Shown here: positions 1 to 8,866 of the stretch, one piece after another
Numbering within the stretch: position 1 is the first letter of the stretch
Layout of the letters: each line of letters opens with the position of its first letter
Source: Flavobacteriales bacterium
GTDB taxonomy: Bacteria > Bacteroidota > Bacteroidia > UBA10329
NCBI GenBank assembly: GCA_020635495.1
Contig: JACJZQ010000010.1
Coordinates: 62,001 to 126,000 of the forward strand
Direction of reading: 5' to 3'
DNA: 64,000 bases
Notes under the pieces: generated by a model
Database searches by the model: none
What the model saw: only the letters and a program-made list of their open reading frames with translations
Told to the model about the DNA's origin: nothing
Position numbers and translations under genes: made by a program

Positions 1-1750
1 TGTGAATGATCTGTTCTTCAGAAAACTTGGGCCTCATGTAGCCATTTTCCTCACTAACAACTGCAAATGAATTGAGACAATCTATCTGAGCCAAAATATT
101 CGAGTTCTGCTGAAGAGAAATTACAAATGGCTGAAGCTTTTGAAGTATCTCCGAGTACAGTCTCGATTCCAGTACCTTAATTTTGTCTTCAGCACCTAAG
201 ATCTTTTCTTCATACGCCTTCAGTTCTTGAGTGATGTAGCGCTCTGAGTTAACCAGTGTCTGCTTGCGGATCCAAGATTCCGGAATTTTATCCTTGTGGG
301 CATTCGTAGCTTCCAAGTAGTACCCGAAGACGTTATTGAATCCGATTTTCAGACTTGAGATGCCAGTAACTTCGGTTTCTCGCTTCTGAATTTCAATCAG
401 TTTGTCTTTACCCGAAAAAGCCAGAGACCTCAATTCGTCAAGTTCATCGTTGAACCTGTCTGCAATGACGTTTCCCTTGCTAAGATTAAGCGGTGCTTCT
501 TCGGAAATTCCATTAGCAATGATATCAAGTGCTTGAGTGCAAGGATTGACCAACGAGATCAGGCCGGTTAAACTTTCAGTCTTGAGATTTTGGAGTTGAT
601 TGATGATCGATGGAAGTTGTTCCAACGACCTCTTCAGAGACAGCAATTCTCTTGGATTGACACGCCCGGTAGATATTTTAGAAGCCAAACGTTCAAGGTC
701 GGCAAGTTTCTTCAGTCGCTCCTGTATTTCAGTCCGCACTTCAGGATTCTGGATCAAAACATCAACGCTGTCCAATCGCTGCTCAATCGGAGCCCTCTCT
801 TTTAAAGGAAATGCCGCCCATCGCTTCATCATCCTTGAGCCCATTGGCGTTTCTGTATGGTCCAAAATGTCTAGAAGACAGGTTCCGTCTGCCTGATTGG
901 GTCGCAACAGTTCAAGGTTGGCTGCTGTGAACCCATCAACCCACATGTACCGTTCTTCTTCAATCCTAACCAAAGAGTGAATGTGATCCGTGTTCTTATG
1001 CTGTGTATCGGCTAAATATTGGAGAGCAGCTCCAGCGGCAACAATCCCTTCCTCGAGATGATTTACCCCAAAACCTTTCAAGTTTTTGGTGCCGAAGTGA
1101 TTTTTGAGAGTTTCTGAACCGTATTGCACGGTGTAGACCCAATCTTCCATTGTGAAAGTGCAGTAACCGTCTCCAAACACTTCATGGAATTGGTTGCGGA
1201 AACTCTTTCGAAAGAGAATTTCGCTCGGGCCAAAATTCTTGATAAGCTTTTTGATGTACAGTTCGTTTCCTTGGGTTATCAGGAACTCACCAGTTGAGAT
1301 GTCAAGAAAGGAAATACCGATATTCTTGTCTCCGAAATGCAGACTGCACAGGAAATTGTTTGAGCGCTGATCAAGAACATTATCGTTGTACGAAACACCG
1401 GGAGTAACCAATTCCGTGACCCCGCGTTTTACAATTCCTTTGGCAGCTTTTGGGTCTTCAAGCTGATCGCAGATGGCAACTCGATGACCTGCCCGTACCA
1501 ACTTAGGTAAATACGTTTCCAATGAATGGTGAGGAAATCCGGCCAGTTCAATATGTGAAGCTTTTCCGTTTGCTCTTTTTGTGAGAACGATTCCCAGAAC
1601 TTTGGCCGCTCGGACAGCATCCTGTCCGAAGGTTTCGTAAAAATCACCAACTCTAAAAAGTAAGAGGGCATCCGGGTACTTTGCCTTAATGGCATTGTAC
1701 TGTTTCATCAAGGGCGTTTCCTTGTCTTTTTTTTCGGCCGCTTTGGTCAA
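1..1750 (-). CDS. mutS: DNA mismatch repair protein MutS, C-terminal part missing (window edge)
   Basis: MutS binds mismatched DNA and starts mismatch repair. The minus-strand frame was translated at both ends and is open there, about 583 codons up to the window edge. Near the N-terminus it has the Phe-X-Glu mismatch-reading signature (GDFYETFG), then GIVLTKRANG, ELAGFPHHSLETYLPKLV and CDQLEDPK, all typical of MutS domain I. The edge falls in the lever region (LNSFAVVSEENGYMRP), so the Walker ATPase lies outside. Two starts are possible: TTG at 1750, giving a short Lys-rich tail before ETPLMKQYN, or ATG at 1708, giving MKQYN. I prefer 1750 because relatives usually have residues before TPLMKQY; this is from memory and no clear ribosome site decides it. 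The gene is divergent from the methyltransferase at 1832. Confidence 0.93.
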   Translation of the reverse strand, partial: MTKAAEKKDKETPLMKQYNAIKAKYPDALLLFRVGDFYETFGQDAVRAAKVLGIVLTKRANGKASHIELAGFPHHSLETYLPKLVRAGHRVAICDQLEDPKAAKGIVKRGVTELVTPGVSYNDNVLDQRSNNFLCSLHFGDKNIGISFLDISTGEFLITQGNELYIKKLIKNFGPSEILFRKSFRNQFHEVFGDGYCTFTMEDWVYTVQYGSETLKNHFGTKNLKGFGVNHLEEGIVAAGAALQYLADTQHKNTDHIHSLVRIEEERYMWVDGFTAANLELLRPNQADGTCLLDILDHTETPMGSRMMKRWAAFPLKERAPIEQRLDSVDVLIQNPEVRTEIQERLKKLADLERLASKISTGRVNPRELLSLKRSLEQLPSIINQLQNLKTESLTGLISLVNPCTQALDIIANGISEEAPLNLSKGNVIADRFNDELDELRSLAFSGKDKLIEIQKRETEVTGISSLKIGFNNVFGYYLEATNAHKDKIPESWIRKQTLVNSERYITQELKAYEEKILGAEDKIKVLESRLYSEILQKLQPFVISLQQNSNILAQIDCLNSFAVVSEENGYMRPKFSEEQIIH

Positions 1751-1831
1751 AAGTGTTCTATTTTACCTTCGTTGGATGAATGGTCGAAGTTAACCATATC
1801 CCGTGGCCACAAGAACAGATAATCAATAAAG

Positions 1832-2377
1832 ATGAAACAGAATTCAGGCAAAAAATTAACCATGGATGAATTGAACCGTCCTTCGGTAGAAGACTTCAAA
1901 CAATCCTCTAAGATGCCTTTGATAGTAGTGCTTGACAACATAAGAAGTCTACACAACGTAGGTTCTGTCTTCAGAACTTCTGATGCATTTTCTATCGAGA
2001 AAATTGTATTAACAGGAATAACTGCCACACCACCTCATCGAGAAATACATAAGACGGCATTGGGTGCAACAGAATCTGTCCAATGGAGATACCAGGAAAA
2101 TTGCGTTGAGGCTTTACGTGAACTGAAGAGGGACGGATTTAGAGTGGTTGGAGTTGAGCAGGTTAGTGGAAGTACTGCGCTCAATACGTTCGGATACTCT
2201 GGAAAGGAAAAGTTGGCATTGGTGTTTGGTAATGAGGTAAAAGGCGTTGATCAAACAGTTTTAGATCATTGCGATGATTTTATTGAGATTCCACAATCAG
2301 GCACCAAGCATTCTTTGAATGTATCGGTTTCTGTGGGTGTGGTGCTGTGGGAACTGACAAGAAGTTTGTTGAAATAA
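1832..2377 (+). CDS. TrmH/SpoU-family RNA 2'-O-methyltransferase
   Basis: A 181-residue SAM-dependent methyltransferase of the knotted SPOUT class, expected to methylate a ribose 2'-OH in tRNA or rRNA. All three SpoU motifs are visible: motif 1 NIRSLHNVGSVFRTSDAF near residues 36-53, motif 2 LALVFGNEVKGVD near 128-140, and motif 3 IPQSGTKHSLNVSVSVGV near 151-168. The last two form the cofactor-binding knot. The length suits the catalytic domain alone, without the N-terminal L30e-like substrate-binding domain of RlmB-type enzymes, so it is closer to TrmH/TrmL-like proteins. The exact target cannot be read from the sequence. It is divergent from mutS and followed at once by an intrinsic terminator. 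Confidence 0.9.
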   Translation: MKQNSGKKLTMDELNRPSVEDFKQSSKMPLIVVLDNIRSLHNVGSVFRTSDAFSIEKIVLTGITATPPHREIHKTALGATESVQWRYQENCVEALRELKRDGFRVVGVEQVSGSTALNTFGYSGKEKLALVFGNEVKGVDQTVLDHCDDFIEIPQSGTKHSLNVSVSVGVVLWELTRSLLK

Positions 2378-2407
2378 AAAAGCCCGACTCATTGAGTCGG
2401 GCTTTTT
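2376..2407. terminator. Bidirectional intrinsic terminator
   Basis: A perfect 10-bp stem (2381-2390 with 2394-2403, arms AGCCCGACTC/GAGTCGGGCT, 3-base loop) is flanked by an A-run and a T-run. It lies between the convergent methyltransferase (+) and OmpA gene (-) and can serve both. Confidence 0.9.
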
Positions 2408-2428
2408 CTATAATTCCGTGTTGACTAA

Positions 2429-3913
2429 TTACTGAAGAATAAAGTCTACTCTTCTGTTCACGTTCAATGCTTCGTCAGATACCGAAAGTGGGTTTGCTTC
2501 ACCCTCACTGGCAATGCTGAATCTTCCAGCGTCAAGACCATAGATTTTCACAAGGTGGTCAACTGCTGCTTGAGCTCTCTTCTCAGCCAAAGATTCGTTG
2601 TAATCTTCAGCACCTGTCTTATCGGCATGACCTACAACTTTCATTTTTGCAGATGAATTTTCTTTCATCATTCTTGCTACTTCAGCAAGTCTATCATAGC
2701 TAGACCAGTAGTCTATTCTAGCACTGTTAACCTTGAAGTAGATAGATGGAAGAGCACCTCCTGAAACTTTCGTTGTTGATTCACCTCCAGCACTTTCTAG
2801 GTTAATTGTCTTTCCTTGGAAGTTAACCAAAGCGCCTTCTGCCGTGTTTGGTTCAATATCTTGACTGTCAGCAACACCATCGTTGTCAGAGTCAAGTTCC
2901 TTACCATTCTCATCAACTCGCGCTCCTTTGGTAGTGAATGGATCAGCATCCAAATAATCTGGAACACCGTCACCATCAGTGTCCAAAGAACGACCGCTAC
3001 CGTCTACGGCTACATCAGCAGGAGTATTTTCTTCTTTATCGAAGATGTCAGAAACCCCATCACCATCTTGGTCTTTGGCCAACCCATCAACATTTGCCTG
3101 AAGGTCTGCCATGTTCTGATTGAGTGCTTGGAACGGATTGACCCATTCTTTAGAGTGGGTTTGTTTTCCAAGCTTAATAGCGAAGTAAAGGTCGAAGTAA
3201 CCATAGCTATCGCTTCCTTTTCCACCTCCTACGGTGGCGTCCAATTTGTCTCCAGCAGGTGTGAACCGATGCGTATACTCCAAACCAAGGTCGAATCTTC
3301 TAGATAATCTGAACTTGACACCCAGACCAGCAGGAATCACCAATTCTGTTGTGAATTTTTTGGTTTCAGCATTGGCAACAACACTACTTGATGTTCCAAC
3401 AACATCACCGGCATTCTGACTGTTAGTGTCTTCAAGTCTGTACTTGTTAGAACGGAATGACATAAAACCAACACCACCAATGATGTAAGATGTGAATAGA
3501 CGATCTTTGGTTCTGTCAGAGTACATCAAGTTCACAAAATTAACCGTGGTATTTATTGTGTAGTCAATGAACAGACTTTTGAATCTTACATTGTTGTTAG
3601 GTGAGTTGCCCGAGGCACCAGATGGTGCGCGCTTAATACCACCAAGTGTACCAGCCTGAACGTTTGCTCTGAAACCAATAACCGAATTCAATTGGTAGTC
3701 AATGAAAAGTCCTCCACCACCATTGGCCCACTCAGAATTGTCCTTGGCGTATCCGAAGTCGTACTGACGGATGTCTCCGTAGAACTGTGTCCATCCACCG
3801 TGAAGTCCGATGGCAAAATAATTGAACTTTCTTTTGGTCTTACTACCGTCTTGACCAAAACTGGTCCCGACAACTAGAACCGATAAAACAACTAAGAGTA
3901 AACTCTTTCTCAT
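2429..3913 (-). CDS. OmpA-family outer-membrane protein with TSP type-3 calcium repeats
   Basis: A 494-residue protein likely to link the outer membrane to peptidoglycan. The start is placed at ATG 3913, where a clear signal peptide begins (MRKSLLLVVLSVLVVGTSFG); an upstream in-frame start at 3976 would only add 21 residues before it. The N-terminal ~250 residues look like an outer-membrane beta-barrel (FAIGLHGGWTQFYGDI and many alternating aromatic strands). Acidic thrombospondin type-3 repeats follow (DQDGDGVSDIFD, DTDGDGVPDYLDAD, DSDNDGVADSQDIEPN), expected to bind calcium. The C-terminal ~100 residues are an OmpA domain (VVGHADKTGAEDYNESLAEK), including the Asp and Arg positions that hold diaminopimelate in this family. 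It has its own good promoter and shares a terminator with the gene before it. Confidence 0.92.
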   Translation of the reverse strand: MRKSLLLVVLSVLVVGTSFGQDGSKTKRKFNYFAIGLHGGWTQFYGDIRQYDFGYAKDNSEWANGGGGLFIDYQLNSVIGFRANVQAGTLGGIKRAPSGASGNSPNNNVRFKSLFIDYTINTTVNFVNLMYSDRTKDRLFTSYIIGGVGFMSFRSNKYRLEDTNSQNAGDVVGTSSSVVANAETKKFTTELVIPAGLGVKFRLSRRFDLGLEYTHRFTPAGDKLDATVGGGKGSDSYGYFDLYFAIKLGKQTHSKEWVNPFQALNQNMADLQANVDGLAKDQDGDGVSDIFDKEENTPADVAVDGSGRSLDTDGDGVPDYLDADPFTTKGARVDENGKELDSDNDGVADSQDIEPNTAEGALVNFQGKTINLESAGGESTTKVSGGALPSIYFKVNSARIDYWSSYDRLAEVARMMKENSSAKMKVVGHADKTGAEDYNESLAEKRAQAAVDHLVKIYGLDAGRFSIASEGEANPLSVSDEALNVNRRVDFILQ

Positions 3914-3973
3914 GTGTGTTGTGTTTGTTTTTCTTTTAAAAATGAGGGCATTCACACTGTGAAAACCCTGCGG

Positions 3974-4003
3974 CAAAATTAACCAATGTTATCAATTACC
4001 AAA
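3974..4003 (-). promoter_or_regulatory. Bacteroidota-type promoter of the OmpA gene
   Basis: On the minus strand TTTG (4003-4000) is followed after 18 bases by TAATTTTG (3981-3974). This matches the TTTG-N~19-TAnnTTTG consensus of the Bacteroidota primary sigma factor. The predicted leader before ATG 3913 is about 55 bases. Confidence 0.7.
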
Positions 4004-4042
4004 GCAATAAGATAAAATCAATGCGAGCGTACGCGGGCACGC

Positions 4043-4690
4043 TCAACAGGTTTCAACTATTTGCATTCCAAGTTCGAATTTACTTTCTATAACGTTCTTG
4101 ATCTTGGTCAGATCGGATTCGTTTTCCACAAAGTCCAGATCGTTTGTATTGAGAATTACGATTCTTGTGCCCGTTTGTTGCTTGAAGAACTCGAGATATC
4201 CTTTATTGATATTGGCCAAGTAATCCTGGCCTATTTCCTGTTCATAGCTTCTTCCACGTTTTTTTATCTGTCGCAGAGATTTTTCTGGATCGCAATAGAG
4301 GAATATCAACAGATCAGGTTTAGCCAACCTTCCATGAATGATGCTGAACAGGTTCTGATACAATTCAAATTCATCTGGGTCTAAGTTGATACGTGCGAAG
4401 ACCAAGGACTTGGCGAACGAGTAGTCGCAGATAATACCTGGTTTGAAAAGGTCCGTTCGGTTCAATTCATCCCGTTTTTGGTGATAACGCTCTGCCAGAA
4501 AACTTAGTTCAAGAGCAAATCCATGTTGTTTTGGGTTCTGGTAAAACTTTGGAAGGAATGGATTGTCTTTGAATTCTTCGAGCATCAATCTGGTATTCCA
4601 ATGCTCCGCTAAAAGTTTGGCCAAAGTAGTTTTACCTGAACCGATGTTGCCTTCAATCACCACATATTCATAACCGTTGGGTAACGCCAT
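4043..4690 (-). CDS. Deoxynucleoside kinase (dNK family)
   Basis: A 215-residue salvage kinase that phosphorylates deoxynucleosides to dNMPs. The P-loop GNIGSGKTT lies at residues 14-22, after VVIE. A Glu-rich segment (LMLEEFKDNPFLPKFY) and DYSFAKSLVFAR follow, matching the substrate-binding and DRS-like regions of the deoxyadenosine/deoxyguanosine kinase family. A lid-like stretch (IKKRGRSYEQEI) supplies basic residues for phosphate transfer. Its ATG overlaps the stop of folK by one base (TAATG), so the two are probably translated together. Pairing with folK, opposite sppA, is an arrangement I recall from other Bacteroidota. Preference among dA, dG and dC cannot be told from sequence alone. 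Confidence 0.9.
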   Translation of the reverse strand: MALPNGYEYVVIEGNIGSGKTTLAKLLAEHWNTRLMLEEFKDNPFLPKFYQNPKQHGFALELSFLAERYHQKRDELNRTDLFKPGIICDYSFAKSLVFARINLDPDEFELYQNLFSIIHGRLAKPDLLIFLYCDPEKSLRQIKKRGRSYEQEIGQDYLANINKGYLEFFKQQTGTRIVILNTNDLDFVENESDLTKIKNVIESKFELGMQIVETC

Positions 4691-5163
4691 TAAACTGCAG
4701 CTGATCGGGTTTTTACTTCATTCAATAATTCAGCATAGGATTTACCCAGAAGTGGGTGTTTCCAGTTTGGAACCAATTGACACAAAGGCTCTAATGCAAA
4801 TTCCCTCTCATGAAGATGTGGGTGTGGAATGACCAATTGTTCTGAATGATGAATCAATTTCTCCCCGCACAGAATGTCTATGTCGATTGTTCTGGAACTC
4901 CACTGTTGTCCGTTTCGGGTTCTTCCCAACGTTAACTCAATTTGAATAAGCATTTCCAACAGGGCTGTAGGGGGCAATTCCGTTTCAATAAGAAGAGCCT
5001 GATTCAGAAAAACTGTTTCTGATTCAAACCCCCAAGGAGCAGATTCAATCATTTTGGATGATGCGAGAATTGTGCAACCATGTTCTGATACCAATTCAGC
5101 GGCTTTTCTGAGCGTTTCTGCTCGATTTCCTAGGTCTGCTCCTGTAAGTAAAACGAATTGCAT
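4690..5163 (-). CDS. folK: 6-hydroxymethyl-7,8-dihydropterin pyrophosphokinase
   Basis: FolK transfers pyrophosphate from ATP to 6-hydroxymethyl-7,8-dihydropterin in folate synthesis. The 157-residue length is normal. The family signature is clear: ELTLGRTRNGQQWSSRTIDI near residues 80-99 carries the Arg residues and the first Asp of the metal-binding D-x-D, followed by DILCGEKLIHH and the VIPHPHLHEREFALEPL block. The N-terminus (FVLLTGADLGNR) matches the usual opening, where a glycine- and asparagine-containing turn holds the pterin. It is the first gene of a two-gene unit with the deoxynucleoside kinase (one-base overlap) and is divergent from sppA, with 120 bases between them. Confidence 0.95.
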   Translation of the reverse strand: MQFVLLTGADLGNRAETLRKAAELVSEHGCTILASSKMIESAPWGFESETVFLNQALLIETELPPTALLEMLIQIELTLGRTRNGQQWSSRTIDIDILCGEKLIHHSEQLVIPHPHLHEREFALEPLCQLVPNWKHPLLGKSYAELLNEVKTRSAAV

Positions 5164-5252
5164 GGGCTCAGAAAGTGGAGGGCAAATATAGAGGTTGAAA
5201 CCGCGCTTAACATTTGATAACAGCCCAAACGCATCTGCAATGCCTTGGTTCT

Positions 5253-5260
5253 TACCTTTG
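5253..5260 (+). promoter_or_regulatory. Candidate -7 element for sppA
   Basis: TACCTTTG fits the TAnnTTTG -7 element and lies 23 bases before the sppA ATG. No TTTG is seen at the expected -33 position, so this rests on one half of the promoter only. Confidence 0.45.
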
Positions 5261-5283
5261 TCGGCAATTCAAACTAAAATCAG

Positions 5284-7059
5284 ATGAAACAATTTTTCAA
5301 ATTCATGTTTGCCAGTGCACTCGGTCTTGTGCTTGGCATTTTCCTCCTGTTCGGAATTCTAGCCGGAATTGGAGCTTCTATGGGAGACAAGCAAAAAGTA
5401 GAGGTGAAAGATAACTCTGTACTTCACCTAAAGCTGGATCAACAAATTCAAGAACGTGGCAAGGACAATCCTTTTGGAAATCTTAATGCGGGTCCGTTCG
5501 GTGACCAAGGTGCTTTGGGACTGAACGATATCCTTTCAAGCCTTGAGAATGCCGCCAACGATGACAAGATCAAGGGAATTTATCTTGACGTTCAGAGCAT
5601 TCCGGCCGGAATGGCAACTGTTGAAGAGATCAGAAACGGTCTGCTGAAGTTCAAAGAGAGTGGTAAGTGGATCGTATCATATAGTGAGATCTACACGCAG
5701 AAGGCTTACTACGTGGTTTCAGTTTCTGACGAGATATGGTTGAACCCAGAAGGAATGTTGGAGTGGAAGGGTCTTGGCGCCCAGTTGATGTTCATGAAAG
5801 GCATGTTCGAGAAGTTGGAAGTTGAGCCGCAGATCATCCGATACGGAAAGTTTAAGAGTGCGATTGAGCCTTTAATCTTGGATAAGATGAGTGAGGCCAA
5901 CCGTATGCAAACCATGACCTACCTCTCGGACCTTTGGAATAAAATGCTTGCCGGGGTGGCAGAAGGTCGTGGAAAGACGGTAGCCGAATTGGACGGATAC
6001 TCGCAGAACGCCACCATTCAAGATGCTGATGATGCTTTGGAGTATGGCTTGGTTGATGAACTCCTTTACAAGGATCAGGTAATTGAGAAGCTACGCGAGA
6101 AAATGGGGATCACGGATGAGGACGAGAAGGTCAATTACATTGGGCTTGGCAAGTACAAGGATGCCCCCAAAGCCAAAGGTGATGATGACGATAAAGCCAC
6201 GCGAAAAGAGAAAATAGCGGTCATCTACGCTGTTGGAAGTATTGAAGGTGGAAATGGAGATGATGAGACCATCGGATCTGAAACCATTTCGAAAGAGATT
6301 AGAAAGGCGCGTGAAGACGATAAGATCAAAGCGATTGTGTTGCGGGTGAACAGCCCCGGTGGAAGCGCACTTGCTTCTGATGTGATGTGGAGAGAGATCG
6401 TGCTTGCCAAAGAGGTGAAGCCGGTGGTTGTTTCTATGGGAGACGTTGCTGCTTCTGGTGGTTATTACATCTCATGCGCAGCTGATTCCATCTTCGCGCA
6501 GCCGAACACAATTACTGGTTCTATAGGTGTTTTCGGGGTGTTGATGAACGCTCAGAAAATGGTTAACAACAAGTTGGGAATTACCATTGATACCGTGAAG
6601 ACCAACAAATTCGCAGACCTTGGAACGCCATTCAGACCGCTTACTGAAACGGAGCGTGGAATCATCCAAAAAGGGGTGAATGACATCTATACTGATTTCA
6701 TTACCAAAGTGGCCGAAGGTCGTGGTATGAAAGTGGCCGATGTTGATAGCATTGGTCAGGGCCGAGTTTGGAGTGGAGAGGACGCTTTGGAGATCGGACT
6801 TGTGGATAGATTGGGTGGAATTGATGATGCCATTGCCTGTGCAGCACGCATGGCTGAAGTGGAGAACTACAGAGTTCTTGAGTTCCCTGAGAAGAAAGAC
6901 CCATTCCAGCAGATGGTAGAAGACCTCACAGGAAAAGGAGAGGAGGCACTTCTAAAGCACCGTTTGGGAAGCTATTATGAGTACGTGAAAGATGTGGAGG
7001 AGTTGATGAACATGGAAGGTGTTCAGGCAAGACTGCCTTACCAGATCTACATCGACTGA
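5284..7059 (+). CDS. sppA: Signal peptide peptidase SppA, 67K type
   Basis: A 591-residue membrane-bound serine protease (family S49, long form) that degrades leftover signal peptides. One N-terminal membrane helix (FMFASALGLVLGIFLLFGIL, residues 7-26) anchors it, facing the periplasm. The Ser-Lys dyad is visible: Lys191 in YGKFKSAIEP in the first half and Ser391 in DVAASGGYYIS in the second. The 200-residue spacing equals that of E. coli SppA (K209/S409). Two tandem S49 folds are present, each with a VLRVNSPGGS- or YLDVQS-like strand. It is a single gene transcribed opposite to folK and ends at a strong terminator. Confidence 0.95.
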   Translation: MKQFFKFMFASALGLVLGIFLLFGILAGIGASMGDKQKVEVKDNSVLHLKLDQQIQERGKDNPFGNLNAGPFGDQGALGLNDILSSLENAANDDKIKGIYLDVQSIPAGMATVEEIRNGLLKFKESGKWIVSYSEIYTQKAYYVVSVSDEIWLNPEGMLEWKGLGAQLMFMKGMFEKLEVEPQIIRYGKFKSAIEPLILDKMSEANRMQTMTYLSDLWNKMLAGVAEGRGKTVAELDGYSQNATIQDADDALEYGLVDELLYKDQVIEKLREKMGITDEDEKVNYIGLGKYKDAPKAKGDDDDKATRKEKIAVIYAVGSIEGGNGDDETIGSETISKEIRKAREDDKIKAIVLRVNSPGGSALASDVMWREIVLAKEVKPVVVSMGDVAASGGYYISCAADSIFAQPNTITGSIGVFGVLMNAQKMVNNKLGITIDTVKTNKFADLGTPFRPLTETERGIIQKGVNDIYTDFITKVAEGRGMKVADVDSIGQGRVWSGEDALEIGLVDRLGGIDDAIACAARMAEVENYRVLEFPEKKDPFQQMVEDLTGKGEEALLKHRLGSYYEYVKDVEELMNMEGVQARLPYQIYID

Positions 7060-7078
7060 TATTAAGTTTGAATGAAGC

Positions 7079-7114
7079 AAAAGCCCATCTGCCTTTGGTA
7101 GATGGGCTTTTTTT
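7079..7114. terminator. Intrinsic terminator after sppA
   Basis: Stem AAGCCCATCT (7081-7090) pairs with AGATGGGCTT (7100-7109). Extra pairs inside leave a TTT loop, and a T7 run follows. The stop codon of the minus-strand protease (7113-7115) lies in the T-run, so the same hairpin is also placed to end that gene. Confidence 0.9.
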
Positions 7115-8735
7115 ATGGGGTGATTACGGAGAAGCGTGCAGAGAAATCCTGCTCATCATTGGATATTCTGGCAACATAGAATCCTGCCGCCAACCCACTC
7201 AGAACCATGTTGGTTCCTTTAAATTGTTGGTTGATGATGATCCTGCCTTTTGTATCAAGAACCTGAACATGCCAGTTGTCGGCTTGGCTCATGGTGATGT
7301 TCACTTGGTCAGACGATGGATTAGGGTAAACACTCACAGACACTTCCTCACGCGAAACATCATTTACGCCAACGGTCAAGCAAGGATTGTTCTGCAAAGC
7401 CGCGTAGGTGTCAATGCGCTTCCCGATCTTTCCAGCGTAGCTTGAATTGGTGCCAACATTTTCAATGTCAACCGCGCTCGCAATCAAAAGATCGGCTGCT
7501 TCTATGGCGGTGAGGCATGGATATGCCGACCGGATAATGGCAACCGCACCACATACTATTGGTGACGCAATGGAAGTACCGCCAGTGGTCTGGTAAACCT
7601 CTGTACTTCCAGAAGCACCAACTGTGGCTGTGGCCATTACATTATACCCTTGCGCGCAAACATCCACACTGTCGCTTCTGGTAAAAGGTGCGTTCACCCC
7701 ATTGTTGAATTCATCTGTGTTATGAACCCCAGTAACACTTACCGCCCTGTAAAATGAGGCAGGGTAGCGGAACTCTTCCGCATTGGTGTTGCCAGATGCG
7801 GCAACAACCACAGCGTCTTTATTTATGGTGGCGTAATTCACCACATCCTGCCCATCATTACTGTAGGTCAAGGTGCCCCAAGAGCAGTTGATGACCTTGC
7901 AATCGCGGTCGGCACAGTACGTAATGGCATCGTGTCCATCTGCCGTTACAATGGTGGTGTTGCCGTTTGTGGCATCGTTCGCAATTTTTACGGGCAAATA
8001 TTTGCACTTGAAACCAGCCCCGGCCATGCCAACGCCATTGTTGGTGGTGGCCGCTGCTACGGCTAAAACGCCTGTTCCGTGCCAATCGTTGGTGAAGAAG
8101 ACACCGTTGTCGTCTCCCCAAATGTCCCAACCTCTATAATTGTCGGTATATCCATCATTATCGTTGTCGGTGCCATCTATCGGGTCGGCATAATTGTATT
8201 TGAGATTGCCCTGCAGGTCTTCATGCAAAAGGTCAAAACTGGTGTCGGTAATTCCCATGATCACATTGGTGTCGCCTTGGGTCGTATCCCAAGAGGCATA
8301 CAGGTTGGCGTGTAATAGATGGTCCAGCGTACCTACCTGCGGGTCGTTCGGAATGGTGAACGACTGTGAATACGTGGTAGGTTCAACCCACTCAAACTGA
8401 CCGGACTCTTCCAGTTTTTTGATGTTCTCCAATACATCTGCGCCTTCAACCAGCGTCAGTTTATAGGTACGGGTCAGGTCAACAAACGGATTTCCGTGCT
8501 TGTCTGTTTGTCGTGGTTCTGGTCTTTCGGCATGCGGATATTTCCTCTCAACGCTGGCAATTGCGTTTTCTGCCAACCATTGGTCCTCACTCATTTGTGC
8601 TTGCCAAGCATCGGCATTTGCCTGTTTTACTTTCAGAATAATGATGCCCGGAACAATGTTCTCTTGTGCAAGAAGAGAAAACGGTAAAAGGAGAATGCCG
8701 ATAGCTATCGGCAGGAAGAAGGAAAGCTGTTTCAT
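7113..8735 (-). CDS. Secreted subtilisin-like (S8) serine protease with T9SS type-A tail
   Basis: A 540-residue extracellular protease. The start at ATG 8735 puts a signal peptide first (LSFFLPIAIGILLLPFSLLA); an earlier in-frame start at 8765 only adds ten residues. A propeptide-like region (residues 25-135) is followed by the S8 domain with all catalytic residues: Asp164 in GITDTSFD, His219 in NDWHGTGV, oxyanion Asn316 in VAASGNTN, and Ser388 in GGTSIASP. A possible calcium loop (DGTDNDNDGYTDN) sits between Asp and His, as in several Bacteroidota members. The C-terminal ~75 residues (SVYPNPSSDQVNITM...AARISND-like strands) form the Por-secretion sorting domain, so export through the type IX system is expected. 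It stands alone; no inhibitor or chaperone is next to it. Confidence 0.93.
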   Translation of the reverse strand: MKQLSFFLPIAIGILLLPFSLLAQENIVPGIIILKVKQANADAWQAQMSEDQWLAENAIASVERKYPHAERPEPRQTDKHGNPFVDLTRTYKLTLVEGADVLENIKKLEESGQFEWVEPTTYSQSFTIPNDPQVGTLDHLLHANLYASWDTTQGDTNVIMGITDTSFDLLHEDLQGNLKYNYADPIDGTDNDNDGYTDNYRGWDIWGDDNGVFFTNDWHGTGVLAVAAATTNNGVGMAGAGFKCKYLPVKIANDATNGNTTIVTADGHDAITYCADRDCKVINCSWGTLTYSNDGQDVVNYATINKDAVVVAASGNTNAEEFRYPASFYRAVSVTGVHNTDEFNNGVNAPFTRSDSVDVCAQGYNVMATATVGASGSTEVYQTTGGTSIASPIVCGAVAIIRSAYPCLTAIEAADLLIASAVDIENVGTNSSYAGKIGKRIDTYAALQNNPCLTVGVNDVSREEVSVSVYPNPSSDQVNITMSQADNWHVQVLDTKGRIIINQQFKGTNMVLSGLAAGFYVARISNDEQDFSARFSVITP

Positions 8736-8770
8736 ACCTGCAAAGTGATCATTAAAGTTACCCAATACGT

Positions 8771-8866
8771 ATTGTCATTTCGACCTTATTAGAGAATTTC
8801 TCAGCGAAGCAAAATCTGGCTGCTGGCTTGAGATTCCTCGATTCGTTCCTCACTCGGAATGACAAT
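8771..8866. repeat. Intergenic repeat with inverted ends
   Basis: A 96-base segment bounded by ATTGTCATT (8771-8779) and its exact complement AATGACAAT (8858-8866). The interior contains TTTCTCAGCGAAGC and GAGATTCCTCGATTCGTTCC. This type of sequence (GTCATTnCGA...GGAATGAC) is a common dispersed element in Bacteroidota genomes. The right end abuts the stop codon of the HsdR-N gene. Confidence 0.7.
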